Position numbers and translations under genes: made by a program. Below the pieces are notes generated by a model. That model was not told where the DNA came from and searched no databases. It worked only from the letters and a program-made list of their open reading frames with translations. A stretch of 64,000 nucleotides of DNA from Cryobacterium aureum (GTDB taxonomy: Bacteria; Actinomycetota; Actinomycetes; Actinomycetales; Microbacteriaceae): assembly GCF_002954245.1 (NCBI RefSeq), contig NZ_PPTG01000002.1, positions 116,271-180,270 on the forward strand, written 5' to 3'. Positions 9,581 through 16,163 of this stretch are shown here, piece by piece. How positions within the stretch are numbered: position 1 is the stretch's first letter; each line of letters begins with the position of its first letter.

Positions 9581-9993
9581 GTGCCGTGCCACCGAGCAGT
9601 CGCATGCCCCCGGGGATACAGGCACCGGGCGGCGCGAGCAAAACCGGGTGCGGCAAGGGCTGCCTCTACGTGCTCGGCGGTTTTGTCGTTCTCGTAGGCA
9701 TCAGTGCTGCTATCGGCTTCGGTTCGGCGGGTGATTCTAACGACGCACCGAGTATGAATAACAGCTATGAGGCGATCGCACAATGTGAGGCGCGCATCGA
9801 CAAGCTGCTGAAGGCGCCGGCGACGGCCGACTACAACACTGATGCCATTGGATCAGGTGCTGGGCCCTGGACTGTAACCGGGACGGTTGACGCTGAGAAC
9901 AGCTTCGGCGCGAATGTGCGAGCTGACTACGGCTGCACGGTGACGATGCAGGGGGACATGGCGACTACGGCTGTGGACTACTTCAACGAGTAA
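9577..9993 (+). CDS. Membrane-anchored extracytoplasmic protein, accessory
   Basis: 138 residues: a Pro/Gly-rich cytoplasmic head with GCGKGC, one membrane helix at about 31-49 (LYVLGGFVVLVGISAAIGFG), then an external domain with QCEARIDKLLKAPATADY and W-TVTGTVDAENSFGANVRADYGCTV. The two Cys of that domain could pair. The C-E-x-x-[IV]-x-x-x-L-K-x-P-x-T-A-x-[YF] pattern recurs in small phage and bacterial envelope proteins. It could be a superinfection-exclusion factor, but this rests only on topology and position beside attL. Confidence 0.6.
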   Translation: MSAVPPSSRMPPGIQAPGGASKTGCGKGCLYVLGGFVVLVGISAAIGFGSAGDSNDAPSMNNSYEAIAQCEARIDKLLKAPATADYNTDAIGSGAGPWTVTGTVDAENSFGANVRADYGCTVTMQGDMATTAVDYFNE

Positions 9994-10076
9994 CAACGGC
10001 CTAATGCCGGATCGACTACTTGACGCGTAGCATCCTGCCCCGCATTTCTTTTACCGCAAACATCATTGGGGGAACC

Positions 10077-10325
10077 ATGACAGACCAGACACCATTCTTT
10101 GAGCAGGCATCCGACACAGATGAGCCCACAGAGGGCAACGTCTACTCGACCACGCTGCTCTGGGCGGGCATCGGTGCCCTCGTGCTCGGGTTTGTCCTCT
10201 TCGCCTACGGTTCGAGCGAGTACGCCGGGTCGGGGAAGATGGTACTCGGCGGCGGCCTCGTCATGTTTGGCGGGCTGTCGATGCTGCTGTGGCTCACGGT
10301 AAAGGCGTTACGCCAGGGTAGGTAG
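10077..10325 (+). CDS. Small two-helix membrane protein
   Basis: 82 residues from ATG 10077 with GGGGGAA 3 nt upstream. An acidic N-terminus (about 25 residues) is followed by two hydrophobic helices (LLWAGIGALVLGFVLFAYG; MVLGGGLVMFGGLSMLLWLTV) and a basic end. It is the last gene of the plus-strand accessory run and is followed by a strong terminator. Function unknown. Confidence 0.6.
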   Translation: MTDQTPFFEQASDTDEPTEGNVYSTTLLWAGIGALVLGFVLFAYGSSEYAGSGKMVLGGGLVMFGGLSMLLWLTVKALRQGR

Positions 10326-10337
10326 CGCGAGACGCAG

Positions 10338-10385
10338 AGAAAGCCCCGCCGCTCAATCCGTGAGGATCAGATGGCGGGGCTTTCT
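10338..10385. terminator. Bidirectional terminator between convergent accessory genes
   Basis: AGAAAGCCCCGCC (10338-10350) pairs with GGCGGGGCTTTCT (10373-10385). The stem ends in A/T runs on both sides, serving the plus-strand gene ending at 10325 and the minus-strand gene ending at 10418. Its loop is closely related to that of the hairpin at 11760-11805. Confidence 0.8.
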
Positions 10386-10417
10386 GCTTGGCGTTATCTG
10401 CCGAATCGGGCGTAGGC

Positions 10418-10906
10418 CTACTGTCGGCTGATACCGAGAGCGTTGCCGATCTCTTGCCAGGTGCTGCCACCCTCACGCGATGCAGCGACGACGGCAGATT
10501 CTGCGTCGTCGATGTCGGCGCGGGTGTCGTGCGTAATCTTGAGCTGCTGAATCGGTGTCGGTTCGGCAACGGTCCAGAAATACTGATTATCGATTGGGTC
10601 CTGCCGGCTGGTCACAAGTCCGGATTGCTTCGCTAGCTTTGCAGCGTAGGCGTCCATGTCCTCAACGAGGCGTTCGAAGTCAGAGTCGTAGTCGAAGTTG
10701 AAATCGGCATCCGCAATGTTCGGATTGAAGAATTCGCCTTCGCCGTGGAAACCGAGGAGGTCCCATGTCGCGACGAGGGTATTGGTGTCGTCATTATCCA
10801 TGGTCTGAAAGACGACGCTTGAGGAGGCTGTCACGTACTGCCCTGAGTCGATCTTGGTGCGATCAGGTATCTGAGCGCTAATCCTGGACAATTTGGTCTG
10901 CATCAT
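10418..10906 (-). CDS. Hypothetical protein with C-terminal HTH-like segment
   Basis: 162 residues. The body is acidic and not recognised (ATWDLLGFHGEGEFFNPNIADADFNFDYDSDFERLVEDMDAYAAKLA in part); the end, AAVVAASREGGSTWQEIGNALGISRQ in pattern, looks like the first two helices of a sigma-4 or HTH_23 domain cut short at the recognition helix. It sits between two terminators with its own palindrome-bearing promoter region, so it is an independent cargo unit. ATGs at 10906 and 10903 are both possible; no good ribosome-binding site precedes either. Confidence 0.6.
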   Translation of the reverse strand: MMQTKLSRISAQIPDRTKIDSGQYVTASSSVVFQTMDNDDTNTLVATWDLLGFHGEGEFFNPNIADADFNFDYDSDFERLVEDMDAYAAKLAKQSGLVTSRQDPIDNQYFWTVAEPTPIQQLKITHDTRADIDDAESAVVAASREGGSTWQEIGNALGISRQ

Positions 10907-10916
10907 GGAGTAATCG

Positions 10917-10934
10917 TGTCAGTTTGGACTGACA
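10917..10934 (-). promoter_or_regulatory. Palindrome upstream of the 10418-10906 gene
   Basis: TGTCAG-N6-CTGACA is a perfect 6-bp inverted repeat 11 nt upstream of the start codon, where it would overlap the promoter. It may be the binding site of the gene's own product, or of one of the small HTH proteins nearby. Confidence 0.45.
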
Positions 10935-10967
10935 GATAACAGCCCCGACACAGGGGAGGAAATCACG

Positions 10968-11004
10968 AAAAAGCCCCGCCACCTCGTGAGAGGGGCGGGG
11001 CTTT
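10968..11004 (-). terminator. Rho-independent terminator of the HicA-like module
   Basis: AAAGCCCCGCC (10970-10980) pairs with GGCGGGGCTTT (10994-11004); read on the minus strand it is followed by a T5 run. It lies 10 nt after the stop of the gene at 11014. Confidence 0.8.
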
Positions 11005-11013
11005 GGGTGAAGA

Positions 11014-11346
11014 TTATGCAGGCACGCGCTCACTGGACGATGCGGCCGTCTCGATAATTTGGCGGAGCATGGCGAAGTTATCCTCCCAGCCAGGCGTAGC
11101 TCCGCCGGACGCGTGGAGAGCTGTTCGCGCCGCTCCCAAGCCGATCGTAAGGGCTGTGACTTCATCCTCGGCGTCTACATCCATGGAGAAGATCGCAATT
11201 TGCGTTGAGAGGTCGCCCGCGAGGTCGGCGTTATCGATTCCCTTGCAGTCGTAGAGGGCGTCAGCAATCGCATCGAAAGCTGACTCAAAAGCGTCAGGGG
11301 ACATGTCCACAGCCTGAGCGGACAGTTCCAAGTGGAAACTAGTCAT
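11014..11346 (-). CDS. Putative antitoxin-like partner of the HicA-like protein
   Basis: 110 residues from ATG 11346, which follows a perfect AAGGAGG; the open frame extends upstream but without support. The sequence MTSFHLELSAQ, then FESAFDAIADALYDCKGIDNADLAG, a strand pattern IAIFSMDVDAEDEVTALTIGL and a conserved-looking TALHASGGATPGWE tail form a compact alpha/beta protein. Its start overlaps the stop of the upstream gene by 4 nt (ATGA), the usual arrangement of toxin-antitoxin pairs. The antitoxin role is inferred from the partner and the overlap. Confidence 0.55.
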   Translation of the reverse strand: MTSFHLELSAQAVDMSPDAFESAFDAIADALYDCKGIDNADLAGDLSTQIAIFSMDVDAEDEVTALTIGLGAARTALHASGGATPGWEDNFAMLRQIIETAASSSERVPA

Positions 11347-11579
11347 AGCGAGACCTCCTTGTTCCAGCATTCTAAGCGGAGAAAATGGCGTTTTAGATTC
11401 AGAAGATACGAACTTCCGGGCGTGAGATGGATCGTCTTCATATGTAGTCCACAACCGCACTTGCCCATGAAATATTTCTTGCCCTTGACAAAGGACCAGT
11501 TTTCACTTTCGCAGATACGGAGTACTGCCTCGATGTGCTTGTCCTGATGGCGCGGCCTCGTTGCCAAGGAAACCCCCAC
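11343..11579 (-). CDS. HicA-like small basic protein (putative toxin)
   Basis: 78 residues, GTG start at 11579 (weak ribosome-binding site). The pattern KHIEAVLRICESENWSFVKG, KKYFMGKCGCGLHMKTIHL and LLNLKRHFLRLECW has the helix-strand-strand-strand-helix order of the double-stranded-RNA-binding-like HicA fold, with CGCGLH in place of the usual GSHH segment. Proteins of this size and pattern occur with a DUF partner like the next gene. If it is a toxin, it would be an RNase-type one. It is isolated between two terminators, as expected of a self-contained module. Confidence 0.5.
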   Translation of the reverse strand: MGVSLATRPRHQDKHIEAVLRICESENWSFVKGKKYFMGKCGCGLHMKTIHLTPGSSYLLNLKRHFLRLECWNKEVSL

Positions 11580-11759
11580 GTCATTTTCTTGCGAACTTGC
11601 CTCATACTAGTCCGCAAAGGGGGCCCTCCGCTGCACCCCCCGAACGGGCAGATGTAAATTGATCCAGCCGCGCTCCGGTTGCTGGAACCGTGCCATCGTC
11701 GCCCTGAGCGTCAAGGAAGTCCCCGGGCTCGCCACCGACTGAGCGCAGGAGTAGCGACG

Positions 11760-11805
11760 AAGCCCCGCCACCCAATCCGTGAGGGTCGACTGGCGGGGCT
11801 TTGTT
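11760..11805 (-). terminator. Terminator at the end of the late operon
   Basis: AAGCCCCGCC (11760-11769) pairs with GGCGGGGCTT (11792-11801). It lies 6 nt after the stop of the last late gene (11812). The loop CAATCCGTGAGG is also in the hairpin at 10338-10385. The 180 bp between it and the HicA-like gene (11580-11759) hold no gene I can support. Confidence 0.75.
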
Positions 11806-11811
11806 GTGGTG

Positions 11812-12015
11812 CTAAGCGGTTGTGGGGGGTTGCTCTGTGGTGGGGGTGATCGCGGCGTCGAGGTTTGCTTGCTCACCGCCGAATGCGAAGAACTTTGCTG
11901 CGGGAGTGGCGACGAGGGCGGGGATCGCTTTTAGGGCGGCACGGCGTTCCTGTTCGGCGGTGACCTCGATGCGGTGAGTGTTGAGCTCGTCGTCGGTGAG
12001 TGTGGTGAGCTCCAT
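11812..12015 (-). CDS. Small hypothetical protein, last gene of the late operon
   Basis: 67 residues from ATG 12015 (MELTTLTDDELNTHRIEVTAEQERRAALKAIPA). The first half is helical and charged, the second half has Pro/Thr-rich ends. It starts 3 nt after the stop of the holin-like gene. Its place at the end of the lysis cassette suggests an accessory lysis role, but nothing in the sequence proves it. Confidence 0.65.
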   Translation of the reverse strand: MELTTLTDDELNTHRIEVTAEQERRAALKAIPALVATPAAKFFAFGGEQANLDAAITPTTEQPPTTA

Positions 12016-12017
12016 GG

Positions 12018-12335
12018 CTACTTGGCATCCTTCGCGGCCGTGCCCGCGGATACTGCGAGGCGGTCGGCGGATTGCTTGAGCAGCAGGTCGTAGCTGGCCT
12101 GGGCGGTCGTGATCGCGATGAGGATCAGCAGTGGCCATGCGGGGATGACGACGCCGAACCCGAAGAACGCCAGGGCCAGCACGACGGCCGAGAGCAGCAG
12201 GGCGGTGAGGATCGCCACGAGTTTCTTGTATCGGGTCGGCCAGAGCGGATCGATAATGAGCGCTACGGCGTAGGGCGAGAAGAAGTTGAGTAGCACGGTG
12301 ATGACGGCGGGGATGGTGGGCAGGATGAGGTCCAT
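12018..12335 (-). CDS. Holin-like membrane protein
   Basis: 105 residues with three hydrophobic segments (LPTIPAVITVLLNFFSPYAVALII; LVAILTALLLSAVVLALAFFGFG; VIPAWPLLILIAITTAQASY) and a charged C-terminus. Size, topology and position beside two other small membrane genes and after the tail genes fit a holin that permeabilises the membrane for the M23 peptidase at 17287. Which of the three membrane proteins is the true holin cannot be decided. Confidence 0.65.
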   Translation of the reverse strand: MDLILPTIPAVITVLLNFFSPYAVALIIDPLWPTRYKKLVAILTALLLSAVVLALAFFGFGVVIPAWPLLILIAITTAQASYDLLLKQSADRLAVSAGTAAKDAK

Positions 12336-12337
12336 GG

Positions 12338-12670
12338 TTACTCCAGGTTCTGGGGGTTGGGTGGGATGGTGGTGGTGTCTACGCAGGGGGCTGCGATGAG
12401 CATCCGCTCGAGGCGGGCTGCGTGGTTGGCCCAGCGGTTGGTGTTGCGGCTGAGGCAGTCGGCGCGGCGTTGCTCGTCGCTGGCGCGGGTGCGTTCGACG
12501 GTGGCCTGCTGTACGGCGTCGTCGCGCTGGGCTTTCATGCTGGCGTTGTCGCCGCGTTCTTTTTCGGTTTTGCCGGATGCCCTCGACGCGGCGTTGTTGA
12601 TGAGGGAGGTGATGACTCCGCCGGCGCCGACGAGGGCGACGAACATGGTTGCGATTTGTGCGCCGTCCAC
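12338..12670 (-). CDS. Membrane-anchored coiled-coil protein of the lysis cassette
   Basis: 110 residues. One N-terminal helix (ATMFVALVGAGGVITSLIN) is followed by a long charged helical segment (KTEKERGDNASMKAQRDDAVQQ onward) likely to form a coiled coil, and a Pro/Asn-rich tail. The layout is like i-spanins and some pinholin-linked proteins. It is 2 nt from the holin-like gene and 4 nt from the next membrane gene, so the three are one unit. Confidence 0.6.
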   Translation of the reverse strand: MDGAQIATMFVALVGAGGVITSLINNAASRASGKTEKERGDNASMKAQRDDAVQQATVERTRASDEQRRADCLSRNTNRWANHAARLERMLIAAPCVDTTTIPPNPQNLE

Positions 12671-12674
12671 GGGG

Positions 12675-13109
12675 TTATCCTTCGGGGTCGTAGGCGTATC
12701 GGCGAATTTGTGTCCAGCGCAGGGTCAGGGTGGTGAGGGCGACGGCGATGATGCACAGCTGCATCAGGTAGGGGCCGGCTTGTTGGATTTGGAGGAAGGT
12801 GATCACGACGGCATACATCGCGAAGGCGGTGCCGGAGCTGAGCAGCCCGACGCGTTCTACCCACCAGGATCCACGCAGCACGCTGGACGCGCCGAGGATG
12901 CCGCCGACGATGAAGAACGCGCCCCAGAGGAGGGTCAGCGCGGAGCCGAGCGTGTCGTCAATGCTGGTCGGTGGCCCGGTGAAGGCGCTGGACCCGCCGA
13001 GCACGAGGATCAGGTAGATGCAGAAGAACGCGAGCCGAGTCGAGCGGGGTTCTTTGATCCGCATGAACAGAGCGTGCAGCCATCTGGGGACGTGGCGCGG
13101 CCTAATCAT
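12675..13109 (-). CDS. Four-helix membrane protein of the lysis cassette
   Basis: 144 residues. A basic N-terminus (MIRPRHVPRWLHALFMRIKEPRSTR) precedes four hydrophobic helices, starting LAFFCIYLILVLGG and ending LMQLCIIAVALTTLTLRW. It is probably a second holin or antiholin of the late operon. The plus-strand RHH gene at 13192 is divergent from it, so a promoter may lie in the 82-bp gap. Confidence 0.6.
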   Translation of the reverse strand: MIRPRHVPRWLHALFMRIKEPRSTRLAFFCIYLILVLGGSSAFTGPPTSIDDTLGSALTLLWGAFFIVGGILGASSVLRGSWWVERVGLLSSGTAFAMYAVVITFLQIQQAGPYLMQLCIIAVALTTLTLRWTQIRRYAYDPEG

Positions 13110-13191
13110 GCGAAGTCCGGCAGTGCAGGGGTGGCTGGCTGAGATGAATATGTTGGGGCATGTTTCTCCTGGGGTGCTGCATGATGGGGGA

Positions 13192-13338
13192 ATGGCGAAT
13201 CAACCGAAGACTCCGATTACGTCGGTGCGGATCCCGGTGGATTTGAAGGAGGCTGCGCAGGTGAAGGCGGCTGAGAACGGTGAGACGTTGACGGACGTGA
13301 TTCGTCGTGGCCTGGTCGAGTACCTAGCCCAACCCTAA
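13192..13338 (+). CDS. Ribbon-helix-helix DNA-binding protein
   Basis: 48 residues from ATG 13192 (GGGGGA directly upstream). TPITSVRIPVDLKEAAQVKAAENGETLTDVIRRGLVEYL in pattern is a textbook RHH domain: a short strand with alternating residues, helix A, a turn at NGETL and helix B. Such proteins bind tandem palindromic sites as dimers; two 14-bp palindromes lie right after its stop, ahead of the lipoprotein gene. It is on the opposite strand to the surrounding late genes, so it could be expressed in the lysogen. Confidence 0.75.
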   Translation: MANQPKTPITSVRIPVDLKEAAQVKAAENGETLTDVIRRGLVEYLAQP

Positions 13339-13342
13339 ACGG

Positions 13343-13378
13343 GGTGTACATACACCTTGCGGTGGGTGTACATACACC
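13343..13378 (+). promoter_or_regulatory. Tandem 14-bp palindromic operators
   Basis: GGTGTACATACACC occurs at 13343-13356 and again at 13365-13378. Each copy is a perfect inverted repeat (GGTGTA-N2-TACACC), and the copies are spaced 22 bp apart, about two helical turns. They lie between the RHH gene and the ATG of the lipoprotein (13393), the last copy ending 14 nt before the start codon. This is a typical cooperative RHH operator array. Confidence 0.7.
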
Positions 13379-13392
13379 CATAGGTTGGAGCC

Positions 13393-13827
13393 ATGAAACT
13401 CCTCCTGACCCTCGCCGTTGCCGTCGCTGCTACCGTCATTTTGAGCGGATGCGCGGATGAACTCATCGCCGAGCCGGTCAGTGTCCGGCAGGTGCAGGCT
13501 ACGAGCGCACCGGCGCCGAGCGTCGAGCCGGTCGCGCCTAGTGAGGTTTTGCAGCCGATCGAGCAGGTCGCCCCGGTCGCACCCGCACCGCCCACAGTCC
13601 AGGTCCCTGCGGCACCGGCACCCGTCGCTGCGGTGACGGATGCCCCCGCACCTGTCGTACCAATTCCGGTCGCCCCGATTGTTGAGCACATCGTCGAGGC
13701 TGCCCCAGTTGAGGCTGTCGATCCGTTCGCTGCCTGGCTGCTGAACCCGACCTTCGAGTGTGATGAGGGCTTGGCGCCGGGGTGGCTAAGCAATGCCGGC
13801 GTCCCCACGGGCTGCGTTGCGAACTGA
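13393..13827 (+). CDS. Prophage-encoded lipoprotein with Pro/Ala linker
   Basis: 144 residues with a classical lipoprotein signal (MKLLLTLAVAVAATVILSGC, Cys at residue 20), a flexible stretch of about 85 residues rich in Pro, Ala and Val, and a short C-terminal domain (VDPFAAWLLNPTFECDEGLAPGW and onward) with two Cys. It would sit on the outer face of the membrane, the linker carrying the small domain through the wall. A gene on the lysogen-expressible strand inside the late region, behind its own operators, suggests a conversion or superinfection-exclusion function; that is inference. Confidence 0.7.
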   Translation: MKLLLTLAVAVAATVILSGCADELIAEPVSVRQVQATSAPAPSVEPVAPSEVLQPIEQVAPVAPAPPTVQVPAAPAPVAAVTDAPAPVVPIPVAPIVEHIVEAAPVEAVDPFAAWLLNPTFECDEGLAPGWLSNAGVPTGCVAN

Positions 13828-13922
13828 TCTTTCCTGCGCTATTCCAGGGGAATCGGCATCGCGCGTTAGGTTGGCGATTGTGATAGCCAAGACGAAGCGG
13901 GCTGCGGCCCGTGATGGTCGGC

Positions 13923-16163
13923 TTATCGAAGGCGCGTGATTGAGGTTCGAACGGTGTTGCCGGTCGCGGCTCCATTCGACTTGTAGAAAAACAGCGGGAC
14001 GCGGGTGTCGGCTTGTGTTGTTGTCCAGGTGGTCGAAACGCTGACGAAGTCTTCACCACCATCGAACGATGAGCGAGCAGTCTGGACACCACCGTCATTG
14101 CCGATCTGAGCGAATGAGCGTGACGTTACTCCCGCACCGAGCTTCACGGAGTAGGTGAGCATGTAGGTTCCGGGAGTGGCGATGCGTAGTTGCATGCTCC
14201 CCGCAACGGTATCGAATCCGCCCAGGTTCGTTTGTGGTGAATCTGCGTTGGTGTTTTGCTGGCCGTAGGTGACGGTGTTGTCGTAGGCCGTCGGATTCCC
14301 GGTGAAATATTGCACGTCTCCGATTCGACCGCCAGCTATATTGAAAATGTTGTCGGTATAGATTTTGGTGGCCAACAGCGTGGGCACGGAGATGTCGGCT
14401 TGACCACCGCTGGGGAGGTAGTTGCGCCCGATCTGAATGCTGTTTCCGCCGGCCTCCAGGATCAGAAAGCCGGTCGCGGTGTCGGCATTCACCGAGTAGA
14501 TGCTGTTGGCGTAGCCGCTGGGCGAGTAGAACTTCACGGAGGAACCCGAGACTTCGGCGCGCTGGCCACTTGTCCCGGTACGCATCGTCCCGGTGATGAT
14601 CGCATCTACGGCCGTCAGTAGCCCATCCGTTCCTACCGAGGTCTTCACTACGCCAGCGTCGTCGTATCCTTTCAGCCCGGTCGTGTCGAGCTGCACACGA
14701 CGCCCGGAAGCTGCGGTGCGGATGAGAGCGCCGGTGACGGTCATGCCGTCGATGGCCGTTCCGATGAGCTGTATCGCGGTGACGGTATCGGCGGTGATCT
14801 TGCCGCCGTCGAGGTTCGCGATCAGGGCGTTCGTGATCGCGAGGTTCGCGATCGCGTTGGTACCTAGCTGCGCGGGAACCCAATCATTTACCGAGATAGA
14901 CCAGCGCGCGATCGCGTTGCCGTTGTCGGTGTCGAACCAGATGTCGTCGACGGCATGCCCGGTGCCGCTCGGCGCTGAGGCCTGATACCAGACCGTGTTC
15001 TTTTCGTTGGCGGTGGTCTGCGCGTTCCCGGCTGTGGTCGCTGCCGAGGCTGCATTATTGAAGGCCGCGTCAGCACGAGATTGCGCGGTCGCAGCGTTGG
15101 TCTTAGCGGTGTCAGCCGTGCTCTGCGCTGTGCCTGCAGCTGTGTTCGCCGAGGCCGCATTCGTCGTGGCCGTGTTGGCTTGACCTTGCGCCGTGTCTGC
15201 GGCTGATTTCGCTGTTGCCGCATTTGTCACGGCGGTATTCGCGGTGCCCTGCGCGCTGGACGCGGCAGAGTTGGCCGAGGCCGCATTCGAGGTCGCGGTG
15301 TTGGCCTGCATTTGGGCTGTGGCTGCCGCCGAATTGGCGGTCGCGGCCGAGGATGCCGCGGCCGTGGCGACGCTGTCAGTCACCGCAACCCAGGTGGTGC
15401 CGGTGGTCCACTTCTTCGGGGTGTTCGCCCCGTTCGTGATGTCGATCCACAGCGTGTTCGTGTTGGCGTAAGCGCTACCGGGAGTCGCCGTCTGATAGAG
15501 CACTACGGCCTTGGTTGCGGCGAGGCCCGAGGCGGACACGGCTTTCGCATCGGCGGTGCTCGCTGCTGATGCGGCGCTGGTCGCGGCCGACTGGGCCGAC
15601 ACGGCCTTGCCATCCGCTGTCGATGCCGCGCTGGCTGCTGAGGACGCTGCGTTCTGCGCCGTGACCGCTTTCGAGTCCGCCGTCGCGGCGGCAGTCGTGG
15701 CGCTGTTCGCCTTGGTCTGCGCTGCGCTGGCTGCTGAGTTCGCAGCTGCGGCGTTGGTCGTCGCTGTGTCTGCCTGGCCCTGCGCAGTGACGGCTTTGCC
15801 GTCAGCGGTCGAGGCCGCGGAGGCGGCACTGTCGGCGTCGGTCTGCGCGGCGACGGCTTTCGCATCAGCTGTCGCGGCGTCGGTCGACGCCGAGTTGGCT
15901 TTGGTCTGGGCAGTCGCCGCAGCGGTCTGGGCGGTGACGGCTTTGCCGTCCGCGGTAGCCGCATCAGACACACCCTGATTGGCGGTCTCGGTGGTCACCA
16001 CGACCTGCTCGGTGAGTTCCGTGATGCGTTGCACGGGTGGGCGTAGGGATTTGGCGACGGATGCGGTCAGTTCGCGGAACCCGCGTTCGAGGTCGCCGAC
16101 CCTGCGCTGCTGGGTGTACTCGTCGGGGAGCATCGCGGATCCAGGTAGTCCAGGGTTTGCCAT
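13923..16163 (-). CDS. Long Ala/Thr-repeat tail fibre protein
   Basis: 746 residues. The N-terminus (MANPGLPGSAMLPDEYTQQRRVGDLERGFREL) is the attachment part common to actinophage fibres. Residues about 60-390 are a quasi-repeat of units such as AATADGKAVTAQTAAATAQTK and ASTADGKAVSAQ, with regular Ala/Thr/Ser spacing expected to form a trimeric coiled coil. A W-x-DT-x-NGN module (residues about 405-435) precedes a beta-rich C-terminal part that probably binds the host surface. It overlaps the tail gene upstream by 1 nt. Confidence 0.8.
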   Translation of the reverse strand: MANPGLPGSAMLPDEYTQQRRVGDLERGFRELTASVAKSLRPPVQRITELTEQVVVTTETANQGVSDAATADGKAVTAQTAAATAQTKANSASTDAATADAKAVAAQTDADSAASAASTADGKAVTAQGQADTATTNAAAANSAASAAQTKANSATTAAATADSKAVTAQNAASSAASAASTADGKAVSAQSAATSAASAASTADAKAVSASGLAATKAVVLYQTATPGSAYANTNTLWIDITNGANTPKKWTTGTTWVAVTDSVATAAASSAATANSAAATAQMQANTATSNAASANSAASSAQGTANTAVTNAATAKSAADTAQGQANTATTNAASANTAAGTAQSTADTAKTNAATAQSRADAAFNNAASAATTAGNAQTTANEKNTVWYQASAPSGTGHAVDDIWFDTDNGNAIARWSISVNDWVPAQLGTNAIANLAITNALIANLDGGKITADTVTAIQLIGTAIDGMTVTGALIRTAASGRRVQLDTTGLKGYDDAGVVKTSVGTDGLLTAVDAIITGTMRTGTSGQRAEVSGSSVKFYSPSGYANSIYSVNADTATGFLILEAGGNSIQIGRNYLPSGGQADISVPTLLATKIYTDNIFNIAGGRIGDVQYFTGNPTAYDNTVTYGQQNTNADSPQTNLGGFDTVAGSMQLRIATPGTYMLTYSVKLGAGVTSRSFAQIGNDGGVQTARSSFDGGEDFVSVSTTWTTTQADTRVPLFFYKSNGAATGNTVRTSITRLR

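Noticed and set aside
15503..15978. Arg/Pro/Ala-rich ORFs on both strands within the tail fibre
   Set aside because: They arise from the repeat codons (GCC/GCG) of the fibre gene read in other frames.
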